From: Acidobacteriaceae bacterium
GTDB taxonomy: Bacteria; Acidobacteriota; Terriglobia; Terriglobales; Acidobacteriaceae
DNA: 64,000 nt
Reading direction: 5' to 3'
NCBI GenBank assembly: GCA_003132405.1
Contig: PKXQ01000057.1
Span: 31,139-95,138 of the forward strand
This document shows, piece after piece, positions 16,093 through 23,936 of this stretch. A program made the translations under genes and the position numbers. The notes under the pieces are model-generated. The model was not told the DNA's origin and ran no database searches. It saw only the letters and a program-made list of their open reading frames with translations. How positions within the stretch are numbered: position 1 is the stretch's first letter; the number at the start of each line of letters is the position of its first letter.

Positions 16093-17427
16093 AACAACCT
16101 CGCTGACCTTCTGCATCTGCGCCGCAAACCGCGGAGCCGAATAAGCCGACGGATCCTGCAATTGCGCAAACAGCCCGTCAATCGCCGCGCGCAACTCACC
16201 GCCATTAGCCGGCTTCGCATTAAGGTTGTACGCGCGGAACAGCGAATCCAGAGTCATGGCAGCCTGCTCCGCCGTGCGTTCATCCTCAACCGAGATCGCC
16301 GCTCCATCGCGAGCAATCCGCCGCATCAAACGCAACGTCATCGCCGAATCGTAACCCTGCGCATCGACTTGCTTGACCAACGCGTCCGCCAATGCCGACG
16401 CCCGCGTCGCCGACGCCCCAATTTGCTCCCGCTTGCCATTCAGGTCATTCATCAGCCTCGCCAGCTGGGCGATCTCGTCGTCGAATTGTTTGGCAGTGTC
16501 CGGACTGATCTCCTGCACAAGATCGCGGAACACAACCACGCGCGATTCATTCCACGGAGGATTGCCCGGGCGCCGGCCAGCGTAACCCCGCTTCTCCCGC
16601 CAGCTATCCTCGGGTCGGGTCAGACTGTGATGACAGGCAAAACAATCCAGCTCAGCATACTCCGGCCATACCGGGCCATTCGCGCGCCGCGCCAATCGAT
16701 TGAGCGATTCGCGCAGTTGCACCGCCTGCCCGACGCCCCACGCCTGCACTTGACGCCAAGGATTACCCTGCTCCGGCATCTTCCAATGTGCCGGCATTAC
16801 AAGGGTAAACAGCCCCAGCTCAAAAGTCAGATCAGGATGCCCCGCGGCGATCATCTCGTGACCGACAAATTTTTCCGCCGTGCCGAGATGGCAGGTAAGG
16901 CATTTTGCGCTGCGATTCTCCAGATTGCGCGTGTCATACATCCCCAATTGAACCGACTTCTCGTGCGGCCAATCTTTCGTCGTATGCGGACCAAGCCAGC
17001 CCGATGCAGGACCGTGACAGTTTTCGCAGCTCACTCCATCCGCCAGTTCAAACGTCTCCGCCTGCTGCTCGGGAGGTACGTAGAGCGCGTGACAGGCCAG
17101 GCATTTCGGCGATTTCGCCGGCGCTCCAGTATTCAGAATCGCGCCGATGCGCTGCGAAACCTCATTCTGCAACACGCTGAAAGCTCGCGCGTGCTTGTCT
17201 TGCGCGATCCAAATCGTGTACTCATTCTGAAAAATTCGTGTCGTAGTCTTAGGCTGCACGCTGCCATGGCAACTGCTCGCCGCGCATCCGCCAGGGCCGT
17301 TGTATTTCCCGGTCGCGACATTTTTCTCCGAATAAAGGCCACGCACTCCACTGGTCGGCGTCTGCGCGTAGCTCGAGGCGAGCATCGCGAGCACAAGCCA
17401 GCCAGCTGCTACCAATGCCATTCGCAT
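16084..17427 (-). CDS. Pentaheme cytochrome c554-like protein
   Basis: 447 residues with a signal peptide (MRMALVAAGWLVLAMLASSYAQ). Heme c sites in order: CAASSCH (a CX4CH form), CLACH, CENCH, CLTCH and CFACH, giving five hemes within the first 270 residues; the spacing and the GPASGWLGPH stretch recall the cytochrome c554 family. The C-terminal 180 residues are helical without heme sites (repeated Ala/Leu/Asp/Arg pattern). It is periplasmic and probably shuttles electrons. It is transcribed divergently from the NuoEF-type gene across a 225-base spacer, suggesting joint function. It heads the transcript that continues into GH63 and the K+ channel. Confidence 0.85.
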   Translation of the reverse strand: MRMALVAAGWLVLAMLASSYAQTPTSGVRGLYSEKNVATGKYNGPGGCAASSCHGSVQPKTTTRIFQNEYTIWIAQDKHARAFSVLQNEVSQRIGAILNTGAPAKSPKCLACHALYVPPEQQAETFELADGVSCENCHGPASGWLGPHTTKDWPHEKSVQLGMYDTRNLENRSAKCLTCHLGTAEKFVGHEMIAAGHPDLTFELGLFTLVMPAHWKMPEQGNPWRQVQAWGVGQAVQLRESLNRLARRANGPVWPEYAELDCFACHHSLTRPEDSWREKRGYAGRRPGNPPWNESRVVVFRDLVQEISPDTAKQFDDEIAQLARLMNDLNGKREQIGASATRASALADALVKQVDAQGYDSAMTLRLMRRIARDGAAISVEDERTAEQAAMTLDSLFRAYNLNAKPANGGELRAAIDGLFAQLQDPSAYSAPRFAAQMQKVSEVVGR

Positions 17428-17559
17428 TTCGCCATTCTCTCACCACAAGAATGCGCTGGACGCGATTTCATCAGCCGATTGTTTACACGACGAATTCCCC
17501 CATCAACTGCGGCGGAGCGCTCGATCAATACTTGGCGGGATACTATTGGTCCATTCCTT

Positions 17560-17593
17560 CGCAAATGGAATGCACTTTGCTATAGCATTTGCG
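17560..17593. promoter_or_regulatory. Inverted repeat in the divergent cytochrome/NuoEF promoter region
   Basis: CGCAAATG (17560-17567) and CATTTGCG (17586-17593) are an exact 8-base inverted repeat with an 18-base gap. A smaller one, ATTCC (17553-17557) with GGAAT (17567-17571), overlaps it. TATAGC at 17581 could be a -10. The site lies 60 bases upstream of the NuoEF-type start and could control both divergent transcripts. Confidence 0.35.
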
Positions 17594-17652
17594 CCCTCGT
17601 CGTCTTAAGGTAAACAAGATTCGCTCACCTCTTAAACGGAGCCTCTGGAGTC

Positions 17653-19311
17653 GTGTTTGAAGAACTAAGGGCCATCCAACGAGATTTCGGGTACCTACCC
17701 GCCGACCGCCTCACGACGCTTGCCGCGAAAATTAATATCCCCCTAAGCCAAATTCACGCAGTAGCCAGCTTTTATCCGCACTTCCACCTGAGCCCTCCGC
17801 CGCGTGTTGACGTGCGTGTGTGTGCCGACATGAGTTGCCACCTCCGCGGAGGTGACCAGGTCCGCTCCGCTCTCGACTCCGCTTTTCAAGGAGCCGACGC
17901 AAAAAAGGTTTGCATTCGCGATGTCTCCTGTCTCGGCAGATGCGATCAGGCCCCGGCGATCATGGTGAATAACAATATTCATTCCCACGTGACAGGGCGC
18001 GAAGCCGTCGCGATGATACAAGATGTGCTCGCAGGCAAACCTTTTCCTGATCGAGGCCATAGCGCAGTACGCATGGCAGTAGCCTCCGATCCTTATAACG
18101 GAACAGGCGACTACGCGGTGTTGCGCCGCTTGGTTGAAACGCGAAACTGGCAGGAGATCATCTCAACCCTGAAAGCCGCCGGCTTGCGCGGCATGGGCGG
18201 AGCCGGCTTTCCCACTTCGAGTAAGTGGGAGTTAGTGCGCAATGCGCCCAGTTACCCGAAATACATCGTCTGTAACGCCGATGAAAGCGAACCCGGCACC
18301 ATAAAAGACCGCGGCATCATGGAGAATGTTCCCTATCTGGTAATTGAGGGCATGATCACAGCCGGCCTGGTTACCGGAGCGCAAAAAGGGATCTTGTATA
18401 TCCGCCACGAATACGAAGAGCCTAAAGATATTCTGCAGCACGAGATCGATCGCTGCTACCAGGAGGGCCTGCTGGGATCGCGAATTCTCGGTAGCGACTT
18501 GGCTTTTGATCTGGAAATATTCGTCAGCCCCGGCGGCTACATCTGCGGCGAGGAGAGTGCTCTGCTCGAGGCCATCGAAGGCAAACGCGCCGAACCCCGA
18601 AACAAGCCTCCCTTCCCCGTAACCAACGGTCTGTGGAACCAGCCCACCGTCATCAATAACGTAGAAACTTTTTGTTTGGCAACCGTGATCCTGGCGCGCG
18701 GCGCCGACTGGTATAAGGCGCAAGGCAAGAATGGTTCGGTAGGAATGAAGTTTGTTGGCGTCAGCGGCGATGTAAATCGCCCCGGTATTTTCGAAGTTCC
18801 GATGGGCACGACTTACGACGAACTAATCCACGAAAATGCCGGCGGCATTTCTAGCGGAGGGAACTTACTCGCGTTCGCACCCTCCGGACCTTCTTCGGGA
18901 TATCTACCAGCCTCTTTAGCTAATCTGCCGCTGGACTGGAACGCGGTCGCGGCGGCCGGCTCGATGGTCGGCTCTGGAGCAATCGTCGTCTGCGCCGAAG
19001 GCAGATGTATGTTAGACATGGCGCTCAATGCTACTCGTTTCTACCGCAACGAATCCTGCGGTAAGTGCGTGCCCTGCCGCGTGGGCTCTCAAAAACTGGT
19101 CGAAATGCTAAAAGGCTGGACCGCGGGAGTTAGTAACACAGACGACATGCAGCTTCTGGCGGAGCTTTCAACCGCCATGAAGCAGGCATCCATCTGCGGA
19201 CTCGGGCAGGTGGTACCAGTGCCCATTGCGTCGGTAATAAAACATTTTCCTAGCACAGTAGAAGAGCACATTGTTAATCACCGCTGTCCGGAAGGCGTTT
19301 GCTTCGGTTAG
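17653..19311 (+). CDS. NuoE-NuoF fusion: NADH-oxidising flavoprotein
   Basis: 552 residues. The N-terminal ~130 residues are a NuoE-like thioredoxin-fold [2Fe-2S] domain with ligands CADMSC and CLGRC. The rest is NuoF/HoxF-like: the NADH glycine loop LRGMGGAGFPTSSKW, the FMN motif CNADESEPGTIKDR, GGYICGEESALLEAIEGKR, and the N3-type [4Fe-4S] site ESCGKCVPC…SICGLG. The reaction is NADH oxidation with FMN and transfer to Fe-S clusters in the cytoplasm. Start GTG 17653 preceded by GGAG. It leads an operon with the NuoG-like/cNMP fusion, the b-type membrane protein and a decaheme cytochrome. No membrane Nuo genes are present, so it is not a normal complex I; formate, as in FdhB-type fusions, is a less likely donor. 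Confidence 0.9.
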   Translation: MFEELRAIQRDFGYLPADRLTTLAAKINIPLSQIHAVASFYPHFHLSPPPRVDVRVCADMSCHLRGGDQVRSALDSAFQGADAKKVCIRDVSCLGRCDQAPAIMVNNNIHSHVTGREAVAMIQDVLAGKPFPDRGHSAVRMAVASDPYNGTGDYAVLRRLVETRNWQEIISTLKAAGLRGMGGAGFPTSSKWELVRNAPSYPKYIVCNADESEPGTIKDRGIMENVPYLVIEGMITAGLVTGAQKGILYIRHEYEEPKDILQHEIDRCYQEGLLGSRILGSDLAFDLEIFVSPGGYICGEESALLEAIEGKRAEPRNKPPFPVTNGLWNQPTVINNVETFCLATVILARGADWYKAQGKNGSVGMKFVGVSGDVNRPGIFEVPMGTTYDELIHENAGGISSGGNLLAFAPSGPSSGYLPASLANLPLDWNAVAAAGSMVGSGAIVVCAEGRCMLDMALNATRFYRNESCGKCVPCRVGSQKLVEMLKGWTAGVSNTDDMQLLAELSTAMKQASICGLGQVVPVPIASVIKHFPSTVEEHIVNHRCPEGVCFG

Positions 19312-19403
19312 CTGTAGCCAGAATCATGAGTTATTCAGTTATATGCTAACAACTCGCATACTCGTAAGTTAATCCGTAGTTATAACAAGTGAGTTAAGTA
19401 ATC

Positions 19404-21584
19404 ATGCCGCCCGACGCAATCGTAGAGAGACCGGCCCGTCCAAATAACGTGCAACTGACGATCGACGGAACGCCCGTTTCCGTCCCGCAGGGCACGACTA
19501 TTTTTGACGCCGCCCGTGCCCATGGCATTTCCATCCCTACGCTTTGTCATCAGCAGAACGAAAATCCCGTAGGCGTATGCCGAGTTTGCGTAGTCGACGT
19601 CGGCCAAAGAGTTTACGCCGCATCATGTGTCCGTCAAGCCGAACCAGGCATGACCGTCAAAACGAACACCGAACCTGTAGTCGGCGTTCGCAAAACTCTG
19701 GTCGAACTGTTGATGTCCGATCATCCTTCTCCCTGCGCGCGACAGCAGCATTCCGGGGATTGCGAATTGGAGCGCCTAGCCGCGCAAGCTGGACTAGGAC
19801 AATCGCGCTTTCCGACCCGCACGACGCCACGCGGACACGACGATTCTTCGTTAGCCATTCAGGTCGATCACGAATCTTGCATCCTCTGCGACCGCTGCAT
19901 TCGCGGCTGTGATGACATCCGCAACAACTGGGTGCTGGCGCGGCGCGGCAAGGGATATCAGGCGGGCATCGCCTTCGATAACAACCTGCCGATGGGGGAA
20001 TCTTCCTGCGTTTCCTGCGGCGAGTGTATGGTCTCGTGCCCCACCGGAGCATTGACCAATCGTGGCGTCGTCAAGAGCCATCTTGAAGGCGATACCGTCG
20101 ATCCAACTTTTCTTACCGGCCTGCCAGTTTTTGAGAATGTTTCCGGAACATTTCTCGGCCTCAACCGGAATGCGATCGTAGAGAGGAGGTTTAAGGCGGG
20201 AGAGATTATTTGTCGCGAAGGAGAATTTGGCGCTACCGCTTTCTATATCGTCGACGGCATGGCGGAGGTTTATCTCGCCAGCCCGATTGCTCACGTTAAG
20301 ACCGAGGGAGGCGCTCGAGGTTTCCTGAGCAAACTTACCAGCCTGCTTACCTCGCGGGATGAAGACGGGCGCAACGAGGAAAGCACTCGATCTTATATAC
20401 CTATCGATGCTTCCGTCGATCTCCCTTATCGGAGCCCGATCGCCGAGTTAGGTCCCGGCGAACTGTTCGGGGAAATGACCTGCATGAGTTACTATCCCCG
20501 TTCGGCCACCGTGCGCGCGAAGACGGATTGCACTATGCTCGAGATGCTGCGTAACGTTCTCGATATTATGCAGCGTAACAAGACATTCCGCGAGCAACTT
20601 GACCGCACTTATAAGAAGCGCGCGCTCGATTCACATCTGCGCAGCGTTCCTGTTCTTGCTCCACTAACTGCGGACTTCATCGACCATCTGCGGGAGCACG
20701 TCGAGTTACTGCGTTTTCAACCGGGCCAGGTTATCTGTTCCCAGGGTGAAGTCGCTGACAGCTTTTACCTCGTGCGGCTCGGCTTCGTGAAAGTGTCCCA
20801 GCATCGTCCGGGTGGAGACATTGTCCAGGCGTATCTGGCGCGAGGCTCGTATTTCGGCGAAATGGCCTTTCTCACGGGCACCCCGCGCATGGCCACGTGC
20901 ACCGCGCTCGACCACGTTGAGGTGGTACGCATTCCGGGAGACGACTTCCAACTCATGCTCGACCGCTTCCCCGACATCCGGCGGAAGTTGGAAACGGAAT
21001 CAGCCGAGCATGTCGAACAGAACAGGCAAAGAGACGCGCAGGTTGCAGATGTCTCCATGGATCAATTCCTCAGTCAGGGCCTCATGGAAGCGCAGAGTTT
21101 GCTCATTCTTGACCTGGATCGTTGCACCCGCTGCGACCAATGCGTGCGCGCCTGCGCCGATGCCCATGACGGAGTGAGTCGGTTGATTCGTGAAGGCCTC
21201 CGCTTCGACCGTTATCTGGTCGCGACCTCATGCCGCCAATGCCGCGATCCCCTCTGCATGGTGGGTTGCCCAGTGGGATCGATTCGCCGCCGCAATTCTC
21301 TCGAAGTGATCATTGAGGACTGGTGCATTGGTTGCGGCCAGTGCGCCAATAATTGTCCGTACGGAAACATCAATATGCATCCCTTCCCTGTCGAGATCGA
21401 CGATCTGTTGCATCCGGGAAGAACCGTCGCCAGTGTGAAGGTGAAAGCGACATCCTGCGATCTTTGTTTGGGTCACGCAGAACCGAGTTGTGTGTACGCG
21501 TGCCCGCATGATGCCGCACATCGCGTAAACCCGCCGGAATTTTTCGGCGGCTTGCTCAAGCGACAGAAGATAGCGAAACAGTAG
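19404..21584 (+). CDS. NuoG-like Fe-S protein fused to two cNMP-binding domains and a 4Fe-4S dicluster tail
   Basis: 726 residues, no signal peptide. Layout: [2Fe-2S] ferredoxin (C48, C59, C62, C75); a His-Cys segment HPSPCARQQHSGDCEL (107-122) in which the middle Cys of the usual HxxxCxxCxxxxxC is Gln114; two 4Fe-4S sites (C159/162/165/169 and C202/205/208/212); cNMP-binding domain 1 at about 255-395, with cassette GELFGEM…PRSATVRA and a ~50-residue insert; cNMP-binding domain 2 at about 430-535, with FGEMAFLTGTPRMAT; then a DmsB/HybA-like ferredoxin with four Cys groups (CTRCDQCVRAC, CRQCRDPLCMVGC, CIGCGQCANNC, CDLCLGHAEPSCVYAC). Both cassettes keep the Glu and Arg that hold the cyclic phosphate. 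Inferred role: electron relay from the NuoEF protein, gated by cAMP or cGMP. Confidence 0.88.
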   Translation: MPPDAIVERPARPNNVQLTIDGTPVSVPQGTTIFDAARAHGISIPTLCHQQNENPVGVCRVCVVDVGQRVYAASCVRQAEPGMTVKTNTEPVVGVRKTLVELLMSDHPSPCARQQHSGDCELERLAAQAGLGQSRFPTRTTPRGHDDSSLAIQVDHESCILCDRCIRGCDDIRNNWVLARRGKGYQAGIAFDNNLPMGESSCVSCGECMVSCPTGALTNRGVVKSHLEGDTVDPTFLTGLPVFENVSGTFLGLNRNAIVERRFKAGEIICREGEFGATAFYIVDGMAEVYLASPIAHVKTEGGARGFLSKLTSLLTSRDEDGRNEESTRSYIPIDASVDLPYRSPIAELGPGELFGEMTCMSYYPRSATVRAKTDCTMLEMLRNVLDIMQRNKTFREQLDRTYKKRALDSHLRSVPVLAPLTADFIDHLREHVELLRFQPGQVICSQGEVADSFYLVRLGFVKVSQHRPGGDIVQAYLARGSYFGEMAFLTGTPRMATCTALDHVEVVRIPGDDFQLMLDRFPDIRRKLETESAEHVEQNRQRDAQVADVSMDQFLSQGLMEAQSLLILDLDRCTRCDQCVRACADAHDGVSRLIREGLRFDRYLVATSCRQCRDPLCMVGCPVGSIRRRNSLEVIIEDWCIGCGQCANNCPYGNINMHPFPVEIDDLLHPGRTVASVKVKATSCDLCLGHAEPSCVYACPHDAAHRVNPPEFFGGLLKRQKIAKQ

Positions 21585-21618
21585 TTAATAACTCGTATAA
21601 GTAGCGAGATAAAGACCA

Positions 21619-22539
21619 TTGCGCATCGATCAGACACATCGAACGTGGTTCATAGGCACTATGGCCGGAGTGTTAGTCGCTGCAGTAATCTATGTTCCCT
21701 ACACCCTCACTTCGCCGGAGGGAGCGAACGGCGGCACCGCTGTCGGCCTGGTTTATGGGAGTCTCGCCTCCGCCTGCATGCTCTTCGCGGGGCTGCTGGG
21801 AGCGCGCAAGAAGGTTCCTATCTGGCGCATAGGTCGCGCACAGACCTGGATGCGCGGCCATCTTTGGTTGGGCTTCGTTAGTTTTCCGTTAATACTCTTC
21901 CACTCCGGCTTCCGCTTCGGCATCGGACTTACTAGGGCTTTGATGTGGCTATTAGTGGTGGTATTTGCTAGCGGAATCGTAGGAGCAATACTGCAACATT
22001 TTATGCCGCGACTTACTACCGAGCGGATTCCTCTTGAAACTATTTATGAACAAATCGGACGAGTGCGTTTGCAACTTGTCGCCGAAGCCCAGACCGTGAT
22101 CGACGAAGTTTCTGCTGCGCTAGCCGGAAATGTTTCGCAAGCCACCGCACAACAGCGTGCTGCATCGGCGAGCGCCGGCACCATGGGCGGCGTCACCGTC
22201 GCATCCGGCTTGCAGGTGGATGAAGGGGCCAGCGCCCAGCTTCAGGAGTTTTTTCGCCGCGAGATGCAGCCCTATGTCGCGAATGGCGGATCGCGGGGCA
22301 TGCCGCTCGCCGATCGCAGTCGCTCGCAAAGCATGTTCCAGCAACTGCGTTTGCTGTTGCCGCCAAATCTGCATCCCGCGATCGAGGACCTAGAAAACAT
22401 TTGCGAAGAGAAACGCGAACTCGACCGGCAAGTGCAGTATCACCGCATTCTGCACGGCTGGTTGCTTGTGCATATCCCTGCTTCCTACGCCCTCCTGTTG
22501 CTGGGCGCAGTGCACGCTGTAATGGCGCTGCGCTACTGA
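21619..22539 (+). CDS. Membrane protein, probable b-type cytochrome subunit
   Basis: 306 residues. Helices: about 10-30 (FIGTMAGVLVAAVIYVPYTL), 42-62, 82-100 (RGHLWLGFVSFPLILFHSGF), 108-128 and 275-302 (LHGWLLVHIPASYALLLLGA). Paired His residues in helix 3 (RGHLW, LFHSGF) and in the last helix (YHRILHGW, VHIPA, AVHAV) are placed to ligate two b hemes. The 145-residue loop before the last helix is Ala/Gln-rich and probably cytoplasmic or coiled. I recognise no named family, but position and His pattern suggest it passes electrons from the cytoplasmic Fe-S protein to periplasmic hemes. Start TTG 21619; a shorter ATG start at 21661 is possible but would remove the charged N-terminus. Confidence 0.65.
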   Translation: MRIDQTHRTWFIGTMAGVLVAAVIYVPYTLTSPEGANGGTAVGLVYGSLASACMLFAGLLGARKKVPIWRIGRAQTWMRGHLWLGFVSFPLILFHSGFRFGIGLTRALMWLLVVVFASGIVGAILQHFMPRLTTERIPLETIYEQIGRVRLQLVAEAQTVIDEVSAALAGNVSQATAQQRAASASAGTMGGVTVASGLQVDEGASAQLQEFFRREMQPYVANGGSRGMPLADRSRSQSMFQQLRLLLPPNLHPAIEDLENICEEKRELDRQVQYHRILHGWLLVHIPASYALLLLGAVHAVMALRY

Positions 22540-22548
22540 GAGAGGACA

Positions 22549-23928
22549 ATGGCGCGGCGCATACGCACAACCAAGAATCTCGCCAAGCGGATGGACTTGC
22601 AGTATTTCAAGAAGCCCCATCCCTTACGCAGATGGCGGCACTGGTTGTCCATTCTGGTCCCACTCGTTGCTATCGGATGGTTCGCGCTCCAGCGCGCCAA
22701 CAGCCAGAAGATCTACAGCAGCGGACCGCTCTCGGCGGCACACGCCGTGTTAGGAAAGCAATGCAACATCTGCCATGTAACTAAGCTCGGGTTCTTTCGC
22801 GCCGCAGTTAGTGATGATGCCTGTGCAAAATGCCACGACGCTCCCGCGCATCATCCCGACAAAGTTACTCATAAAGTAAGTTGCGCTTCGTGCCACGTAG
22901 AGCATCGAGCTTCCCCTCGATTGGCGAGCACAGATGATTCAAGTTGTACCCAGTGTCATGCCAACTTACTAACTAGGAGCGGCAGCTCGCAGTTTGAGCG
23001 CGTCGTGAAAGATTTCGACAAACAGCATCCGGAGTTTGCAGCGTTACGTCCTGGCGGCACTGATCCGGGCCAGATCAAGCTAAATCACTACGCGCACCTG
23101 CGTCCCAATCTCGCCGGACCGTCGGGTCCGGTGCAAATGGATTGTCAGGACTGCCACCGGCTGACGGCCATGAACAGTAGCTGGCCATATTCCATCCCTG
23201 ACTCGGCGCCTAAGCCTCTTCCCGTTGCAGGCCGCACGGATGCGGACATGAGACATCCTCGCTCTCGCGATTACATGTCGCCGATTCTCTACGTCAGTCA
23301 ATGCGCCGGATGTCACGTGAAAGACCTGCAGTTCGACAAGCGCTTCGATCAAGCTGCGCCGCATGACAAGCCAGAAGCTGTTCAGGCATTTTTGGTTCAG
23401 AAATACAGCGATTACTTCGCGACGCATCCGCGAGCGCTCTCTGAAGCAGTAGCTCCGGAGCGGATTTTGCCCGGCGCGACTATCTCGGTCAACATGAATC
23501 TGCCGCTACCGGTTCCGCGCACCCGCCAGGAATGGATCGATCAGCAAGTCATGCTGGCCGATCGATTGTTATTCGACAAAGGCTGCAAACTCTGCCACGT
23601 AATGATTGAAGGTAACGGGTCACTGCCAACGGTTACGAAGTCCTCGATTCCGTCGCGTTGGTTCCTCCACGCCGAATTCAGCCACGACTCCCATCGCTTA
23701 TTAACCTGCACGGCGTGTCACGACCGGACTCCCGAAAGCCGCCAAACCGCCGACATCCTGCTTCCCAGCATCGCATCCTGCCGCAGTTGCCACGAGGACA
23801 ACGGGCCGCAACACGATGCCGCCAGCGGTCGCTGTTCCGAGTGCCACGCCTACCACGATTGGATCAAAGAACAGCCTAGCAAGGGGAACTTCACCATCCC
23901 AGAATTGCGAGCCGCCGCGTTCAGGTAG
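22549..23928 (+). CDS. Membrane-anchored decaheme cytochrome c
   Basis: 459 residues. A basic N-terminus and one helix (WLSILVPLVAIGWFALQRA, about 33-52) form an uncleaved anchor. Ten CxxCH sites follow: CNICH, CAKCH, CASCH, CTQCH, CQDCH, CAGCH, CKLCH, CTACH, CRSCH and CSECH; extra His residues (HHP, NHYAHL, HAEFSHDSH) can serve as distal ligands. The first four and last three sites are closely spaced, as in cytochrome c3/c7-like modules, around a central part with wide spacing. It starts 9 bases after the membrane gene. It is likely the periplasmic acceptor of the NADH-linked chain and faces the barrel/propeller-cytochrome operon, whose end lies only 8 bases beyond its stop. Confidence 0.9.
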   Translation: MARRIRTTKNLAKRMDLQYFKKPHPLRRWRHWLSILVPLVAIGWFALQRANSQKIYSSGPLSAAHAVLGKQCNICHVTKLGFFRAAVSDDACAKCHDAPAHHPDKVTHKVSCASCHVEHRASPRLASTDDSSCTQCHANLLTRSGSSQFERVVKDFDKQHPEFAALRPGGTDPGQIKLNHYAHLRPNLAGPSGPVQMDCQDCHRLTAMNSSWPYSIPDSAPKPLPVAGRTDADMRHPRSRDYMSPILYVSQCAGCHVKDLQFDKRFDQAAPHDKPEAVQAFLVQKYSDYFATHPRALSEAVAPERILPGATISVNMNLPLPVPRTRQEWIDQQVMLADRLLFDKGCKLCHVMIEGNGSLPTVTKSSIPSRWFLHAEFSHDSHRLLTCTACHDRTPESRQTADILLPSIASCRSCHEDNGPQHDAASGRCSECHAYHDWIKEQPSKGNFTIPELRAAAFR

Positions 23929-23936
23929 CTTCCGGA

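Noticed and set aside
16000..17613. 537-codon open frame on the plus strand
   Set aside because: Antisense to the pentaheme cytochrome, whose CxxCH sites and signal peptide are unmistakable.
17653..22539. Normal complex I (nuo) operon
   Set aside because: None of the membrane subunits (NuoA/H/J-N) nor NuoB/C/D is present, and multiheme cytochromes follow instead.
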